DNA from: Promethearchaeia archaeon | GTDB lineage: Archaea > Asgardarchaeota > Lokiarchaeia > Sigyniarchaeales > SOKP01 | Assembly (NCBI GenBank): GCA_029856125.1 | Contig: JAHQWJ010000036.1 | Location: forward strand, 1 to 46,156 | DNA: 46,156 nt | Direction of reading: 5' to 3' | Shown here: piece by piece, positions 27,058 through 35,202 of the stretch | How positions within the stretch are numbered: the stretch's first letter is position 1 | Layout: every line of letters begins with the position of its first letter | The notes under the pieces: generated by a model | Told to the model about the DNA's origin: nothing | Database searches by the model: none | What the model saw: the letters and a program-made list of their open reading frames with translations, nothing else | Position numbers and translations under genes: made by a program

Positions 27058-27133
27058 ATAGTTTAATCCTATTTATGAAATTAAAATAATTCTGAGCTTA
27101 TCTATTTTTAAATATAAAAAAAGATTAGATTAA

Positions 27134-27514
27134 TTATAGTTTGGCTAAATCTCTACTAGCAATAAGATTTGAATCTAATTCGAGGATATTTTCGATCAAG
27201 ATATCTCCCATTTTTATTGGGGCTCTTACCACAGTTTTAGCAATCTCGTTTAGCGCTTCTCTTAATCTATCTTTAAGGATTGGCTTATCCGTTCTTACAG
27301 GAATCAAGGGTAAAAATCCATCCTCAACTCTAACGGTGGTTGTAAGAATCCTTTTGGGCTCATAAAATTCCTGTTTTGCGTATTCCAATCCTCTTTCACA
27401 GGTATATCCTTCAAATACTATATCGGAACCCTTTGGTATGGCTTGTATTTGGCAACCAGTAGGACATACTATACATCTAATTACTTTTACTACGCTCACA
27501 CTACTTTCACTCAT
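27134..27514 (-). CDS. DUF1667 protein
   Basis: A 126-residue protein of the DUF1667 family, which in bacteria sits beside anaerobic glycerol-3-phosphate dehydrogenase-like genes. It opens with a cysteine motif RCIVCPTGCQI and later has a third cysteine in GYTCERGLEYAKQE; these suit an iron-sulfur cluster or metal site as in molybdopterin oxidoreductase N-termini. Then come RILTTTVR and IPVRTDKPI, family landmarks. The start ATG at 27514 has a strong Shine-Dalgarno AGGAGG. It is 21 nt after the FAD oxidoreductase, the third gene of the unit. Its biochemical role is not established. Confidence 0.8.
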   Translation of the reverse strand: MSESSVSVVKVIRCIVCPTGCQIQAIPKGSDIVFEGYTCERGLEYAKQEFYEPKRILTTTVRVEDGFLPLIPVRTDKPILKDRLREALNEIAKTVVRAPIKMGDILIENILELDSNLIASRDLAKL

Positions 27515-27535
27515 TCTTCTCTCCTCCTATGATAA

Positions 27536-28834
27536 TTAATCCTCTTCTATTAATACCTCTGGTCGAGGAATAACTTCTATTGTGATAGATTTGCTTTTTG
27601 GATTCGCATTTGCTTCTTCTAAGTTTAAGTTCAATTCGATCATCTCACTCGGAATTACATATATCTTTTTTTTACTATAAATTACGTTTAATTCATCGTC
27701 TTTGAAATTTATTAAAACTCTTCTCGCTGGATACTTAACTCTGAAAGTAAAATGTATCTCTTTTGATATATCCGCTTTATTTATTACATCTGGCTTTACA
27801 TAACCCACATTTTCCCCAGAGACGCACTTAAATGTTTTTTGCTTCTTCAGTTCTTTGCCGTATCTCGTATCGAGATATTCAATTGCGTTTTTACCGGCTC
27901 TTTTAGCTTCAGCAGTTACCATATCCACCAAATCGTGAACTTGTAAAACATTTCCGCAAGCAAATATTCCCTCTATAGTAGTTTCTAAATTTTCGTCCAC
28001 AATCGGACCACCATTTTGCGATATTTTCGCTCCAGCATCTAGTGTTAGTTCGTTTTCGGGGATTAAACCTACAGATAATAGTAGCGTATCGCATTCAATA
28101 AATTTATCTGAGCCTATTATTCGATCGAAATTTCTACTTACTTTAGAGATGGTTACTCCTTTTATTCGTTCGCGTCCATGGATTTTGGTAACAGTATAAC
28201 CAGTGATAAGGGGGATATCGTAATCTTCTAAACACTGAACTTGATTTCGAAGCAGACCGCTAACATATGATTGTATTTCAACAACGGCTTTTACTTTACA
28301 TCCTTCCCATGTCAATCTTCGAGCCATTATCATTCCAATATCTCCACTTCCAAGGATTACATATGTATTTCCCGGTAGATACCCTTCAATATTTACGAAT
28401 CTTTGAGCCTGTCCTGCAGTATAGATGCCTGCAGGGCGAAAACCAGGTATATTTATCGCACCTCTAGTTTTTTCACGACAACCCATAGCTAAAATAATCG
28501 CTTTTGCTTTGACTTCAATTAGACCTTCGTTTCTATTAACGGCATAGACCAATTTTTCTTTTGTAATTTCAATTACCATAGAATCCAATAAATAAGGGAT
28601 TTTCAATTCTTTTACTTGGTTTATAAATCGTTGAGCATATTCAGGGCCAGTTAATTCTTCTTCAAATTCTTTTAATCCAAATCCATTGTGGATACATTGT
28701 AATGTTATCCCACCTAATTCTTTATCCCTTTCAATGATTAAAACTTCAAGACCAGCCTTTTTTACCTCAATGGCTGCTGCTAGCCCACCAGCTCCGGCAC
28801 CAATAACAACCACATCGGATTTGTATTTTTTCAC
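27536..28834 (-). CDS. FAD/NAD(P)-dependent oxidoreductase of the glp-like operon
   Basis: A 432-residue two-dinucleotide-fold flavoprotein of the pyridine-nucleotide-disulfide type. It shows the FAD site VVIGAGAGGLAAAIE (10-24), the second Rossmann motif YVILGSGDIGMIMARRL and the C-terminal FAD contact TIEGIFACGNVLQVHD. A unique sequence CxxC redox pair is absent. Homologues stand between a GlpA-like dehydrogenase and DUF1667 in bacteria, where they may pass electrons from the dehydrogenase. The GTG start at 28834 overlaps the previous stop (GTGA) and has AAGGAGGT 9 nt upstream, so coupling is clear. Domain recognition is strong; the electron acceptor is unknown. Confidence 0.85.
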   Translation of the reverse strand: MKKYKSDVVVIGAGAGGLAAAIEVKKAGLEVLIIERDKELGGITLQCIHNGFGLKEFEEELTGPEYAQRFINQVKELKIPYLLDSMVIEITKEKLVYAVNRNEGLIEVKAKAIILAMGCREKTRGAINIPGFRPAGIYTAGQAQRFVNIEGYLPGNTYVILGSGDIGMIMARRLTWEGCKVKAVVEIQSYVSGLLRNQVQCLEDYDIPLITGYTVTKIHGRERIKGVTISKVSRNFDRIIGSDKFIECDTLLLSVGLIPENELTLDAGAKISQNGGPIVDENLETTIEGIFACGNVLQVHDLVDMVTAEAKRAGKNAIEYLDTRYGKELKKQKTFKCVSGENVGYVKPDVINKADISKEIHFTFRVKYPARRVLINFKDDELNVIYSKKKIYVIPSEMIELNLNLEEANANPKSKSITIEVIPRPEVLIEED

Positions 28835-30300
28835 TCTTCATTACCTCCTTCTAGTCTTCGAAGAACAATTTCTTTTGTTTTTGCCACAAGAAAATTAGTT
28901 TCTTCGCCCGTTTTCACTACATCTTCATAGGGAATATTCAATTCTCTTGAAAGTATCTCGATTAACCTTGGTCTACAAAAACCACCTTGACACCTTCCCA
29001 TTCCAGGTCGGCATCTAAATTTTATCCCGTCTAATGTTGTTGCTCCAACGGGAGAATGGATAGCGTTTAATATTTCTTTTTCTGGAATTGTCTCACAACG
29101 ACAGATAATTCTTCCCCAGGCGGGATCTTCTTTTATTTTATTGTCTAATTCTTTTTTATTGAAATCTTTGAATTCCTCTGGTTTTGGTCGAAATGGATTG
29201 TAATCCTTCTTAACTGTCATATTAGCTCCCAGCAATTCTAAATATTCGGCAACTCGCTCTGCAATGGCATAACTTGAAGTTAATCCAGGAGATAAAATAC
29301 CAACTACATTAATAAATCCAAAAACATCTGTGTTATCAATAATAAAATCGTATGTATCTGGAACTGCTCTTAGGCCTGCAAAATTCCTAATAGAGGCTCT
29401 CAGTGGTAAATTTGGTACCAAATTTCTTCCACCTTCTAAAATTTCTTTTAACCCTGCTTCCGTAGTTGATATATCTTTCTTATCGGTAATATTTTGTGCG
29501 TTAGGTCCAACAAAAGTATTTCCGCTGACAGTGGGACAAACTAAAATACCTTTAGAGACTTTTGTTGGTGTCGGAAATAATATTTTGTTTAAATGCATAG
29601 CGTTTCTATCAAAGAGAATATATTCGCCTTTTCTTGGCATTATATTGAAGTAGTCTAAACCAACCATTTTTGATATCTTCGCCCCATAAACCCCCGCTGC
29701 GTTAATCACATTAGTTGCTTTAAATTCTTTATCTTTAGTTTTCATAACAAAAGTGTAATTCTGGTGTTTTATTCGTCTTACTTTTTGATTTCGAAAGAAT
29801 TTTACGCCATTCATAGCAGCATTCTCAGCTAGCGCGTAAGTCATTCCATAAGGGCTTACGATTCCCGCAGTTGGGGCGTGTAGCACGCCTACTACATCAT
29901 CTGTTAGATTTGGTTCCATGTATTTTATTTTTTTTTTGTCTAAGATTACTTCTAACCCCGGAACCCCATCTTGCGTACCTTGTCTCCTCTGTTCTTCTAG
30001 TTTCTTAATTTGGCTATCTTCTAAAGCAACTACAAAAGAACCAATTCTTTGAAAAGAAAAATTTAATTCCTCAAAGGCTTGAGTATATAATTTATTTCCT
30101 TGGATACATAAATCCCGTTTTACATATTCTCTTGGGGAAGCAAAACCTGCGTGAACTACACCAGAATTTGCTTTAGTAGTACCTGATGCTATATCAGCTT
30201 CTTTTTCCAGTAAAGCTATCTTTAGATCGTATTTTGAAAGATTTCTCGCGATACAACAACCAGTTACCCCACCACCTATAATAATTACATCGTAGATCAA
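28831..30300 (-). CDS. GlpA-like FAD-dependent glycerol-3-phosphate dehydrogenase
   Basis: A 489-residue FAD enzyme of the DAO family with a C-terminal [2Fe-2S]-type BFD domain. The FAD site is IIIGGGVTGCCIARNL (6-21), followed by the family motif TTKANSGVVHAGFASP. The C-terminal cysteines are Cys400, Cys402, Cys430, Cys437 and Cys442 (CRC...CRPGMGRCQGGFC). This is the GlpA architecture, which oxidises sn-glycerol-3-phosphate to dihydroxyacetone phosphate; L-2-hydroxyglutarate oxidase is the nearest alternative. The TTG start at 30300 has GAGG 8 nt upstream. It heads a unit of three genes with the FAD oxidoreductase and DUF1667. No glycerol kinase or facilitator gene is adjacent. Confidence 0.82.
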   Translation of the reverse strand: MIYDVIIIGGGVTGCCIARNLSKYDLKIALLEKEADIASGTTKANSGVVHAGFASPREYVKRDLCIQGNKLYTQAFEELNFSFQRIGSFVVALEDSQIKKLEEQRRQGTQDGVPGLEVILDKKKIKYMEPNLTDDVVGVLHAPTAGIVSPYGMTYALAENAAMNGVKFFRNQKVRRIKHQNYTFVMKTKDKEFKATNVINAAGVYGAKISKMVGLDYFNIMPRKGEYILFDRNAMHLNKILFPTPTKVSKGILVCPTVSGNTFVGPNAQNITDKKDISTTEAGLKEILEGGRNLVPNLPLRASIRNFAGLRAVPDTYDFIIDNTDVFGFINVVGILSPGLTSSYAIAERVAEYLELLGANMTVKKDYNPFRPKPEEFKDFNKKELDNKIKEDPAWGRIICRCETIPEKEILNAIHSPVGATTLDGIKFRCRPGMGRCQGGFCRPRLIEILSRELNIPYEDVVKTGEETNFLVAKTKEIVLRRLEGGNEE

Positions 30301-30457
30301 AGGGTATACCTCGTTAATTTTAAAGAGTAAATTAAAAAGCTTAAGTAATAAAACATGTTATCTCTTTAAAATTTATTTGGAACATTTACGTTTTCTAATT
30401 GATAATGTTCATTAATAGGAAAAAACACATTAAAACGCTATTTTTCCAATTTTAAAA

Positions 30458-30811
30458 TTAGATAAAAAAGAACCACAAAATATTGAATAATAATGCGATA
30501 ATGATAAGAGCGATAGTTACGGGGTTAATTAGAGTGCTTCTTAAAGCTTTTGCGTATTTTAATTCTAGGTCTCCTTTTATCAGCGCTTTAATTGAATTAT
30601 ATTTAGGAGTGTTTTCTTCTTTAAGGTGATAAGATCCTAAGAACCGAGGATTATTCAAGTTTTTAAGCTGTCTGTTATAATCATTGGAAGGAAAAAAGCG
30701 TAATTTATTACTATTTAGAACATCCTCGTAATCTTTTATAAAATGAGCCTTTTTTGGTTCCTTTTCAATACTTTTATTCTTATCGTCCATTTGATTGTTA
30801 ACCAATTTCAT
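30458..30811 (-). CDS. Small protein with C-terminal membrane anchor
   Basis: Unrecognised 117-residue protein: a charged, soluble first 90 residues (many Asn, Lys and Asp) and one transmembrane helix at about 95-117 (NPVTIALIIIALLFNILWFF). It looks tail-anchored. The start is uncertain: ATG at 30811 or ATG at 30790 (giving MDDKNKS...). A TATA-like box at 30824-30831 would place the start of the transcript near 30803, which favours 30790. The upstream segment is tandemly duplicated. No relation to neighbours is clear. Confidence 0.6.
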   Translation of the reverse strand: MKLVNNQMDDKNKSIEKEPKKAHFIKDYEDVLNSNKLRFFPSNDYNRQLKNLNNPRFLGSYHLKEENTPKYNSIKALIKGDLELKYAKALRSTLINPVTIALIIIALLFNILWFFFI

Positions 30812-30821
30812 TGTTTCATTA

Positions 30822-30905
30822 TTCTTATATCATTTCATTCTTAAATCTTTTTTGGTTCTTTTTCAAAACGTCTCTTCTTATATAATTTCATTCATAAAAC
30901 GTCTC
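30822..30905 (-). repeat. Imperfect tandem repeat carrying TATA-like boxes
   Basis: TTCTTATATCATTTCATTC (30822-30840) recurs as TTCTTATATAATTTCATTC (30875-30893). Each is followed by AAAACGTCTC (30865-30874 and 30896-30905). In the second copy about 19 nt are missing. In the minus-strand direction each copy contains a TATA-like box (GATATAAG or TATATAAG), upstream of the 117-residue gene. The TTTTTTGGTTC segment in the first copy also recurs inside that gene at about 30751-30761. Confidence 0.55.
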
Positions 30906-30911
30906 AAAATG

Positions 30912-31292
30912 TTATTTTCCTAAAAATTTCTCAAGATAATCACCAAAATCAGAAAAGGTCTCTATGTTACTATCCCAATCTATTAACTCTGAGGTATATA
31001 GTCGAAAAAATTCGTCTGAGATCAACAAGAGATCATCAATTACTTTCTTTTCTTTGGTTTTATAAGAAGAACTTCCAATGAACAGAAATCTTCTTCGTTT
31101 TATTATTACGAAACGAAGATCAGACATTTCAAAGTTCGAAATTCCGCCATCTGTTAACTTTTCTGCGAATTTATTTAAAGCACTCATTAGAGCGCCAAAG
31201 AGCTGTGGATTTACCTTTTGATCTGAAACTTTTGAGTATAAAACGATTCCGTTGTCTGTTAAAACCCAAAAATCTATTAGCATACTAGGCAT
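30912..31292 (-). CDS. Longin-like domain protein
   Basis: A free single-domain protein of 126 residues with a longin-like fold: an opening strand MLIDFWVLTDNGIVLYSK, a helix, a beta hairpin with RFVIIKRRRFLFIGSSS, and a C-terminal helix (IDDLLLISDEFFRLYTSEL). The pattern resembles longin domains found next to small GTPases in Asgard archaea, where they may act as regulators or be precursors of eukaryotic trafficking adaptors. A Roadblock or MON1-like domain is the main alternative. The start ATG at 31292 has the alternative of Met4 (IDFWVL). No GTPase gene is adjacent; one lies 2.4 kb away on the opposite strand. Confidence 0.6.
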   Translation of the reverse strand: MPSMLIDFWVLTDNGIVLYSKVSDQKVNPQLFGALMSALNKFAEKLTDGGISNFEMSDLRFVIIKRRRFLFIGSSSYKTKEKKVIDDLLLISDEFFRLYTSELIDWDSNIETFSDFGDYLEKFLGK

Positions 31293-31472
31293 TGTACCAC
31301 ATATTATTAAAAGTTATTATCCCTCATTAGTTTAAATGAGCGGTTCAAATATTTAAAAAATCTTTTTTGGTTAATTATACTAAATGTATTACAGTAAAAG
31401 TATTAAAAAAAATAAAAATTTCTGTTTTATCTCCTATTTAAAAAATACTTTAAGAACGGAGTTTAATCGTTT

Positions 31473-32354
31473 ATGAATTGGGAAACTAAAATAACCCAAA
31501 TGACTGGTGTAAAATACCCCTTAATTATGGGTGCGTTTGCAATAATAGGGAGCGCAGACTTTGCAAGCGCCTTTTCTAACGCTGGAGGATTAGGCATTAT
31601 TACTGCTATTAATTATCCTAAAATTGAAGATTTTCGTGCTGAGCTTGAACATATGCTTCTGTTGACGGATAAACCGTTTGGAATTAACTTTACGATAACA
31701 CCACCATATCTTTTAAAAAAAAGAAGAGGAAGAACTCAAGAATCATATCTTGATTTTTTAGATTTAGCAATTGATATGGGAGTTAAAGTATTTACGACTT
31801 CCGCTTACAGAGCTCCAAAACTTGGAACACGAATCAAAGAAGCAGACTGTTACTGGTTTCACAAATGTGTAACTATGAAGCACGCAAAAGCTGCTGAAAG
31901 TGCGGGTGCTGATGCTATTACACTTGTTGGACTAGAAGGAACGGGTTTCAAAAATCCCATACAAAACACAACTTTAGTAAACATAACAATGGCTAGGAAA
32001 TTATTGACCCTTCCAATAATCGCAGCAGGAGGTATTGGAGATGTTAGAGGCTTTCTTGGGGCAATGGCCATGGGTGCAGACGCTGTATGTCTCGGAAGTT
32101 CAATAATAGCAACTACAGAAAGCCCAGCTTCAAAAAATTGGAAAGAACAGATTTTAAACCAAGATATATTCAATGAAAAGTATTATAAAAAGATATTTCA
32201 TCTGGAATTGAAAGATTCACCAATAGCTTCAATGGCTATTGGCCACATTGAAGAAGTTTTACCACTTCAAACATTTATCGATAATATTATTAACGAATCG
32301 GAGCACATTCTAAGAAGTTGGGGTTTTAGGGGTGCGACATTTAACACATTATAA
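31473..32354 (+). CDS. Nitronate monooxygenase-like FMN enzyme
   Basis: A TIM-barrel FMN enzyme of the nitronate monooxygenase / 2-nitropropane dioxygenase family (293 residues). The N-terminus has MTGVKYPLIMGAFAIIGSAD, then SNAGGLGIITA (38-48), and later ADAITLVGLEGTGF, PIIAAGGIGDVRGFLGAMAM and GADAVCLGSS, the phosphate-binding end of the barrel. At 293 residues it is a little shorter than the usual 320-350. The CGGAG 12 nt before the ATG at 31473 is the likely ribosome site. It is followed by the LarA-like gene after 76 nt in the same direction. Many family members have unknown native substrates. Confidence 0.82.
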   Translation: MNWETKITQMTGVKYPLIMGAFAIIGSADFASAFSNAGGLGIITAINYPKIEDFRAELEHMLLLTDKPFGINFTITPPYLLKKRRGRTQESYLDFLDLAIDMGVKVFTTSAYRAPKLGTRIKEADCYWFHKCVTMKHAKAAESAGADAITLVGLEGTGFKNPIQNTTLVNITMARKLLTLPIIAAGGIGDVRGFLGAMAMGADAVCLGSSIIATTESPASKNWKEQILNQDIFNEKYYKKIFHLELKDSPIASMAIGHIEEVLPLQTFIDNIINESEHILRSWGFRGATFNTL

Positions 32355-32430
32355 AATTTGATGAAACAAATATAATAAGATTACGAGTTTTGTAATAGAT
32401 ATTGAAAATATAAACTTACACATAATACTA

Positions 32431-33711
32431 ATGAAATTAGACTATGGAAAAGATGGAATTGAGTTAACGATTGATCCCAATTGGAACACGAAAATTATTC
32501 GACCTGTTAAGCAACTTCCAATTGAAAATCCAATTAAAGCGATAAGGGATGCTATTAAAAATCCTGTGGGAAATCTCTCTTTAAAGGCTATAATAAAAAA
32601 AAGAAAGAAGATCAAATCGGTATGTATTGTAGTTTCAGACGCAACGCGTCCAGTTCCTACTCATCTTATTCTAGAGGGTCTTTTGAGAGAATTACTTGAT
32701 TACGGGATTCAAGAAAAAAAAATACGAATCTTAATTGCTACGGGGTTGCATCGTCCATCCAACAGAGAAGAACTTAAAAGAATTTTGGGTACAGTTTCAA
32801 CAAGGGATGTTAAAATTGTTAATCACGTTGCAGCAGATAAGAAATCTCTCATAGCATTACATAATGGCGATCTTGAGAACCCTATTTATATCAACAAATA
32901 TTATTATGAAAGCGATCTAAAAATTTTAACAGGATATGTTGAACCTCATTTCTTCTTCGGCTTTTCTGGAGGATACAAATCAATTGTTCCTGGTTTAGCA
33001 GGGGCTGAAACTATATTAGCAAATCACTCCGCCGAAAATATAGCTTCTCCGCATGCGAGATTCGGAATCCAAGAAAAAAATCCAATACCTAAACATTCCT
33101 CTAGAAATGCAAAAATAGTTGGTGTAGATTTCACTATTAATGTATGTATTAATGTTGATCATAAAATCATCCAAATAGCTGCTGGTGATATAGAATTAGT
33201 TCATAAAAGATTAGTTGATTATCAAAACAAACATGTTTTCAAAGAAATTCAAGAATCATTCGATATTGTAGTCTGCGGGAATGGAGGTTATCCTTTAGAC
33301 CTCAACCTTTATCAGGCGGTAAAAAGTATGGCAATTGGAGAAATGTGTGTAAAACAAGGAGGTATCATAATTTCAGTAAATGAGTGTCGCGAAGGAGTTG
33401 GCGTAGGACAAGACAATTTTAAAGAACTAATCTTTTCTGAAAAGAGTCCAGAAGAAATCTATAATAAAATTCTTAAGAAGGAAATAGTTGTACCGGATCA
33501 ATGGCAAATCCAAGTATTAACCCGGATATTAATGAAGTCAAAGGTATATCTTGTATCTAATATGAAAGAAGAAGAAATCGGAAATATTGGTTTAAAATAT
33601 GCTGACACTATAGAGGATGCAATTAAAATATCTTTAATTAAACATGGAAGAGACGCGAAGATACTTATTTTGCCTAATGGACCACAAATTCTTCCATTAA
33701 TAAACATATAA
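32431..33711 (+). CDS. larA: LarA-like nickel-dependent racemase
   Basis: A 426-residue member of the LarA/DUF2088 family, enzymes that use a nickel-pincer nucleotide to racemise or epimerise lactate and other 2-hydroxyacids. The first domain has VVSDATRPVPTHL (68-80). Key residues fit LarA almost number for number: His107 in GLHRPS, His173 in EPHFFFGFSGG and Lys183 in GYKSIVPG, compared with His108, His174 and Lys184 of the Lactobacillus enzyme. Substrate specificity cannot be read. The cofactor-making genes larB, larC and larE are not in this window. Likely cotranscribed with the preceding FMN enzyme, or driven by its own AT-rich box. Confidence 0.85.
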   Translation: MKLDYGKDGIELTIDPNWNTKIIRPVKQLPIENPIKAIRDAIKNPVGNLSLKAIIKKRKKIKSVCIVVSDATRPVPTHLILEGLLRELLDYGIQEKKIRILIATGLHRPSNREELKRILGTVSTRDVKIVNHVAADKKSLIALHNGDLENPIYINKYYYESDLKILTGYVEPHFFFGFSGGYKSIVPGLAGAETILANHSAENIASPHARFGIQEKNPIPKHSSRNAKIVGVDFTINVCINVDHKIIQIAAGDIELVHKRLVDYQNKHVFKEIQESFDIVVCGNGGYPLDLNLYQAVKSMAIGEMCVKQGGIIISVNECREGVGVGQDNFKELIFSEKSPEEIYNKILKKEIVVPDQWQIQVLTRILMKSKVYLVSNMKEEEIGNIGLKYADTIEDAIKISLIKHGRDAKILILPNGPQILPLINI

Positions 33712-33757
33712 TTTAAATCGATGAATTAGTAATTCTATATAAGAATTGTTGATTGAA

Positions 33758-34789
33758 ATGGATTCAACAAACGCAATCATTTATCTTGATATAAACAACG
33801 ATGCTCCATTGATTAAATTCTGGTATCCTTATAATTTACCAGAAAAATACCAGAGAGTTATCGTTGAGGAGTGTGTTTCGATTATATCTGGAGATCCAAC
33901 TTTCATCCCGGAAGTTCTCTTAATTTTTCCTATTCCCCATCTAAAAATAAAAGTTTTAATTAAATATTTTAAAAGAGAATATCCTACTAACGAAGAAGGA
34001 ATTTCAAAGTCCGCGATAATCTTTTTATTTGCTGAAGAAAATGATCAGATATATTACCGATATATGAGTTATATCGATTCATATTTTAGTAAAACTGTGA
34101 GCATTATGCTCACCTTAGAGAAAAATGGGACTATAAACGATTTAATACACGAAGAAATTGTGAAATTGCATATGATTTTATGCGATGTAACAACATACTT
34201 GACTTCTAAAAGCCAGTACGTAGCAAAGAAAGAAGAATCACCTCGAAAAATCTTTGAAGATAATCAGGTAGGAAAAAAGAAATTTAAAGTCGTAGTCTTA
34301 GGAGACCCGAAGGTAGGTAAGACATCTACAATTCTAAGATTTACTGATAGTGTATTTCTTAGGGCATACATTCCAACGATGGGTCTAAATATTACCCAAA
34401 AAATCTTTAACATAGATTCTATCGTTGTAGAATTAGTGTTGTGGGATATCGGAGGCCAAACCAAGTTTGAACTCATAAGAAAGAAATTTTACGAGGGTGC
34501 GAGCATCCTACTAGTAATTTTTGATTTAACGAATCCAATGTCTTTTGCTAATGTTTCAAAATGGCACCAAGATATTAAAAATTACATGAAAAATAATAAA
34601 GCACTAAAGGGTTATCTTATTGGTAATAAGAAAGATTTGGTTAAAAAAAGAATTGTAAGCGAGATTGATGCGAAAAGGCTCTCATACGCTTTAGACCTTG
34701 AATATCTTGAAATCTCTGCTTTAACTGGTTATAATGTAGAGATGGCTTTCCATAAAATAGCAAAAAAATTACTATATTTTAATAATTGA
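33758..34789 (+). CDS. Longin-like domain fused to a Ras/Arf-type small GTPase
   Basis: A 343-residue fusion. The first 155 residues alternate strands and helices (AIIYLDINNDAPLIKF, AIIFLFAEENDQIYYR) as in a longin or Roadblock fold. The GTPase domain (about 175-340) has G1 GDPKVGKTS (182-190), switch threonine in PTMG (Thr207), G3 DIGGQ (230-234), G4 NKKDL (290-294) and G5 SALTG (320-324). DIGGQ is Arf/Gtr-like rather than the DTAGQ of Ras/Rab. There is no C-terminal lipid cysteine, so membrane contact would depend on the N-terminal domain. I chose the ATG at 33758; an in-frame TTG at 33746 is possible. A TTTAAAT box about 40 nt upstream supports a separate transcript after LarA. Confidence 0.8.
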   Translation: MDSTNAIIYLDINNDAPLIKFWYPYNLPEKYQRVIVEECVSIISGDPTFIPEVLLIFPIPHLKIKVLIKYFKREYPTNEEGISKSAIIFLFAEENDQIYYRYMSYIDSYFSKTVSIMLTLEKNGTINDLIHEEIVKLHMILCDVTTYLTSKSQYVAKKEESPRKIFEDNQVGKKKFKVVVLGDPKVGKTSTILRFTDSVFLRAYIPTMGLNITQKIFNIDSIVVELVLWDIGGQTKFELIRKKFYEGASILLVIFDLTNPMSFANVSKWHQDIKNYMKNNKALKGYLIGNKKDLVKKRIVSEIDAKRLSYALDLEYLEISALTGYNVEMAFHKIAKKLLYFNN

Positions 34790-35202
34790 AGAATAAATTT
34801 GTAGAGAATTTGGAGATTATTTCTTCCAAGTAGGCGATAAAATTAGGCGATAATCTAATTTGTGATAATATCTTATAAGAGATCTCTAACTTTAGCATAC
34901 AGCAAAATTCTAAAATATTAACTTATAAAAAATAAACTGACTTTTTCCCATAATATGCCCGCAAACCTTAGAGAAATTTTGTTCTGGGACATATAACAAG
35001 CGTAGACAAAAACATTTTTAAATAGTGGCGTTACATTATGTATACTAATATAATAATAATAGATTATTTGTAGTAATATTTTCAAAAATTTTTACAAAAA
35101 CTTATAATATAGAAGGATTAAGATTAAGTTCAAAAATTTGTGTTTATAGTAATATTGAGTAATCATTATTAAACAAATTTGTATCAAAAAAAGTGAAAGT
35201 AA
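34790..35202. other. Long leader/promoter region before TFB
   Basis: 413 nt without a gene. It contains the direct repeat TAGGCGATAA twice (34831-34840 and 34844-34853), an AATTAG/CTAATT hairpin (34841-34860), and overlapping palindromes TCTTATAAGA (34871-34880) and AGAGATCTCT (34878-34887). A TATA-like TTTTTAAATA lies at 35015-35024, with the gene starting about 180 nt later. Nothing resembles an RNA gene. Confidence 0.5.
35015..35024 (+). promoter_or_regulatory. TATA-like box TTTTTAAATA for TFB
   Basis: The best TATA-like box in the region before TFB. If transcription starts about 27 nt from its centre, the message would have an untranslated leader of roughly 155 nt, unusually long for an archaeal gene. 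Confidence 0.35.
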
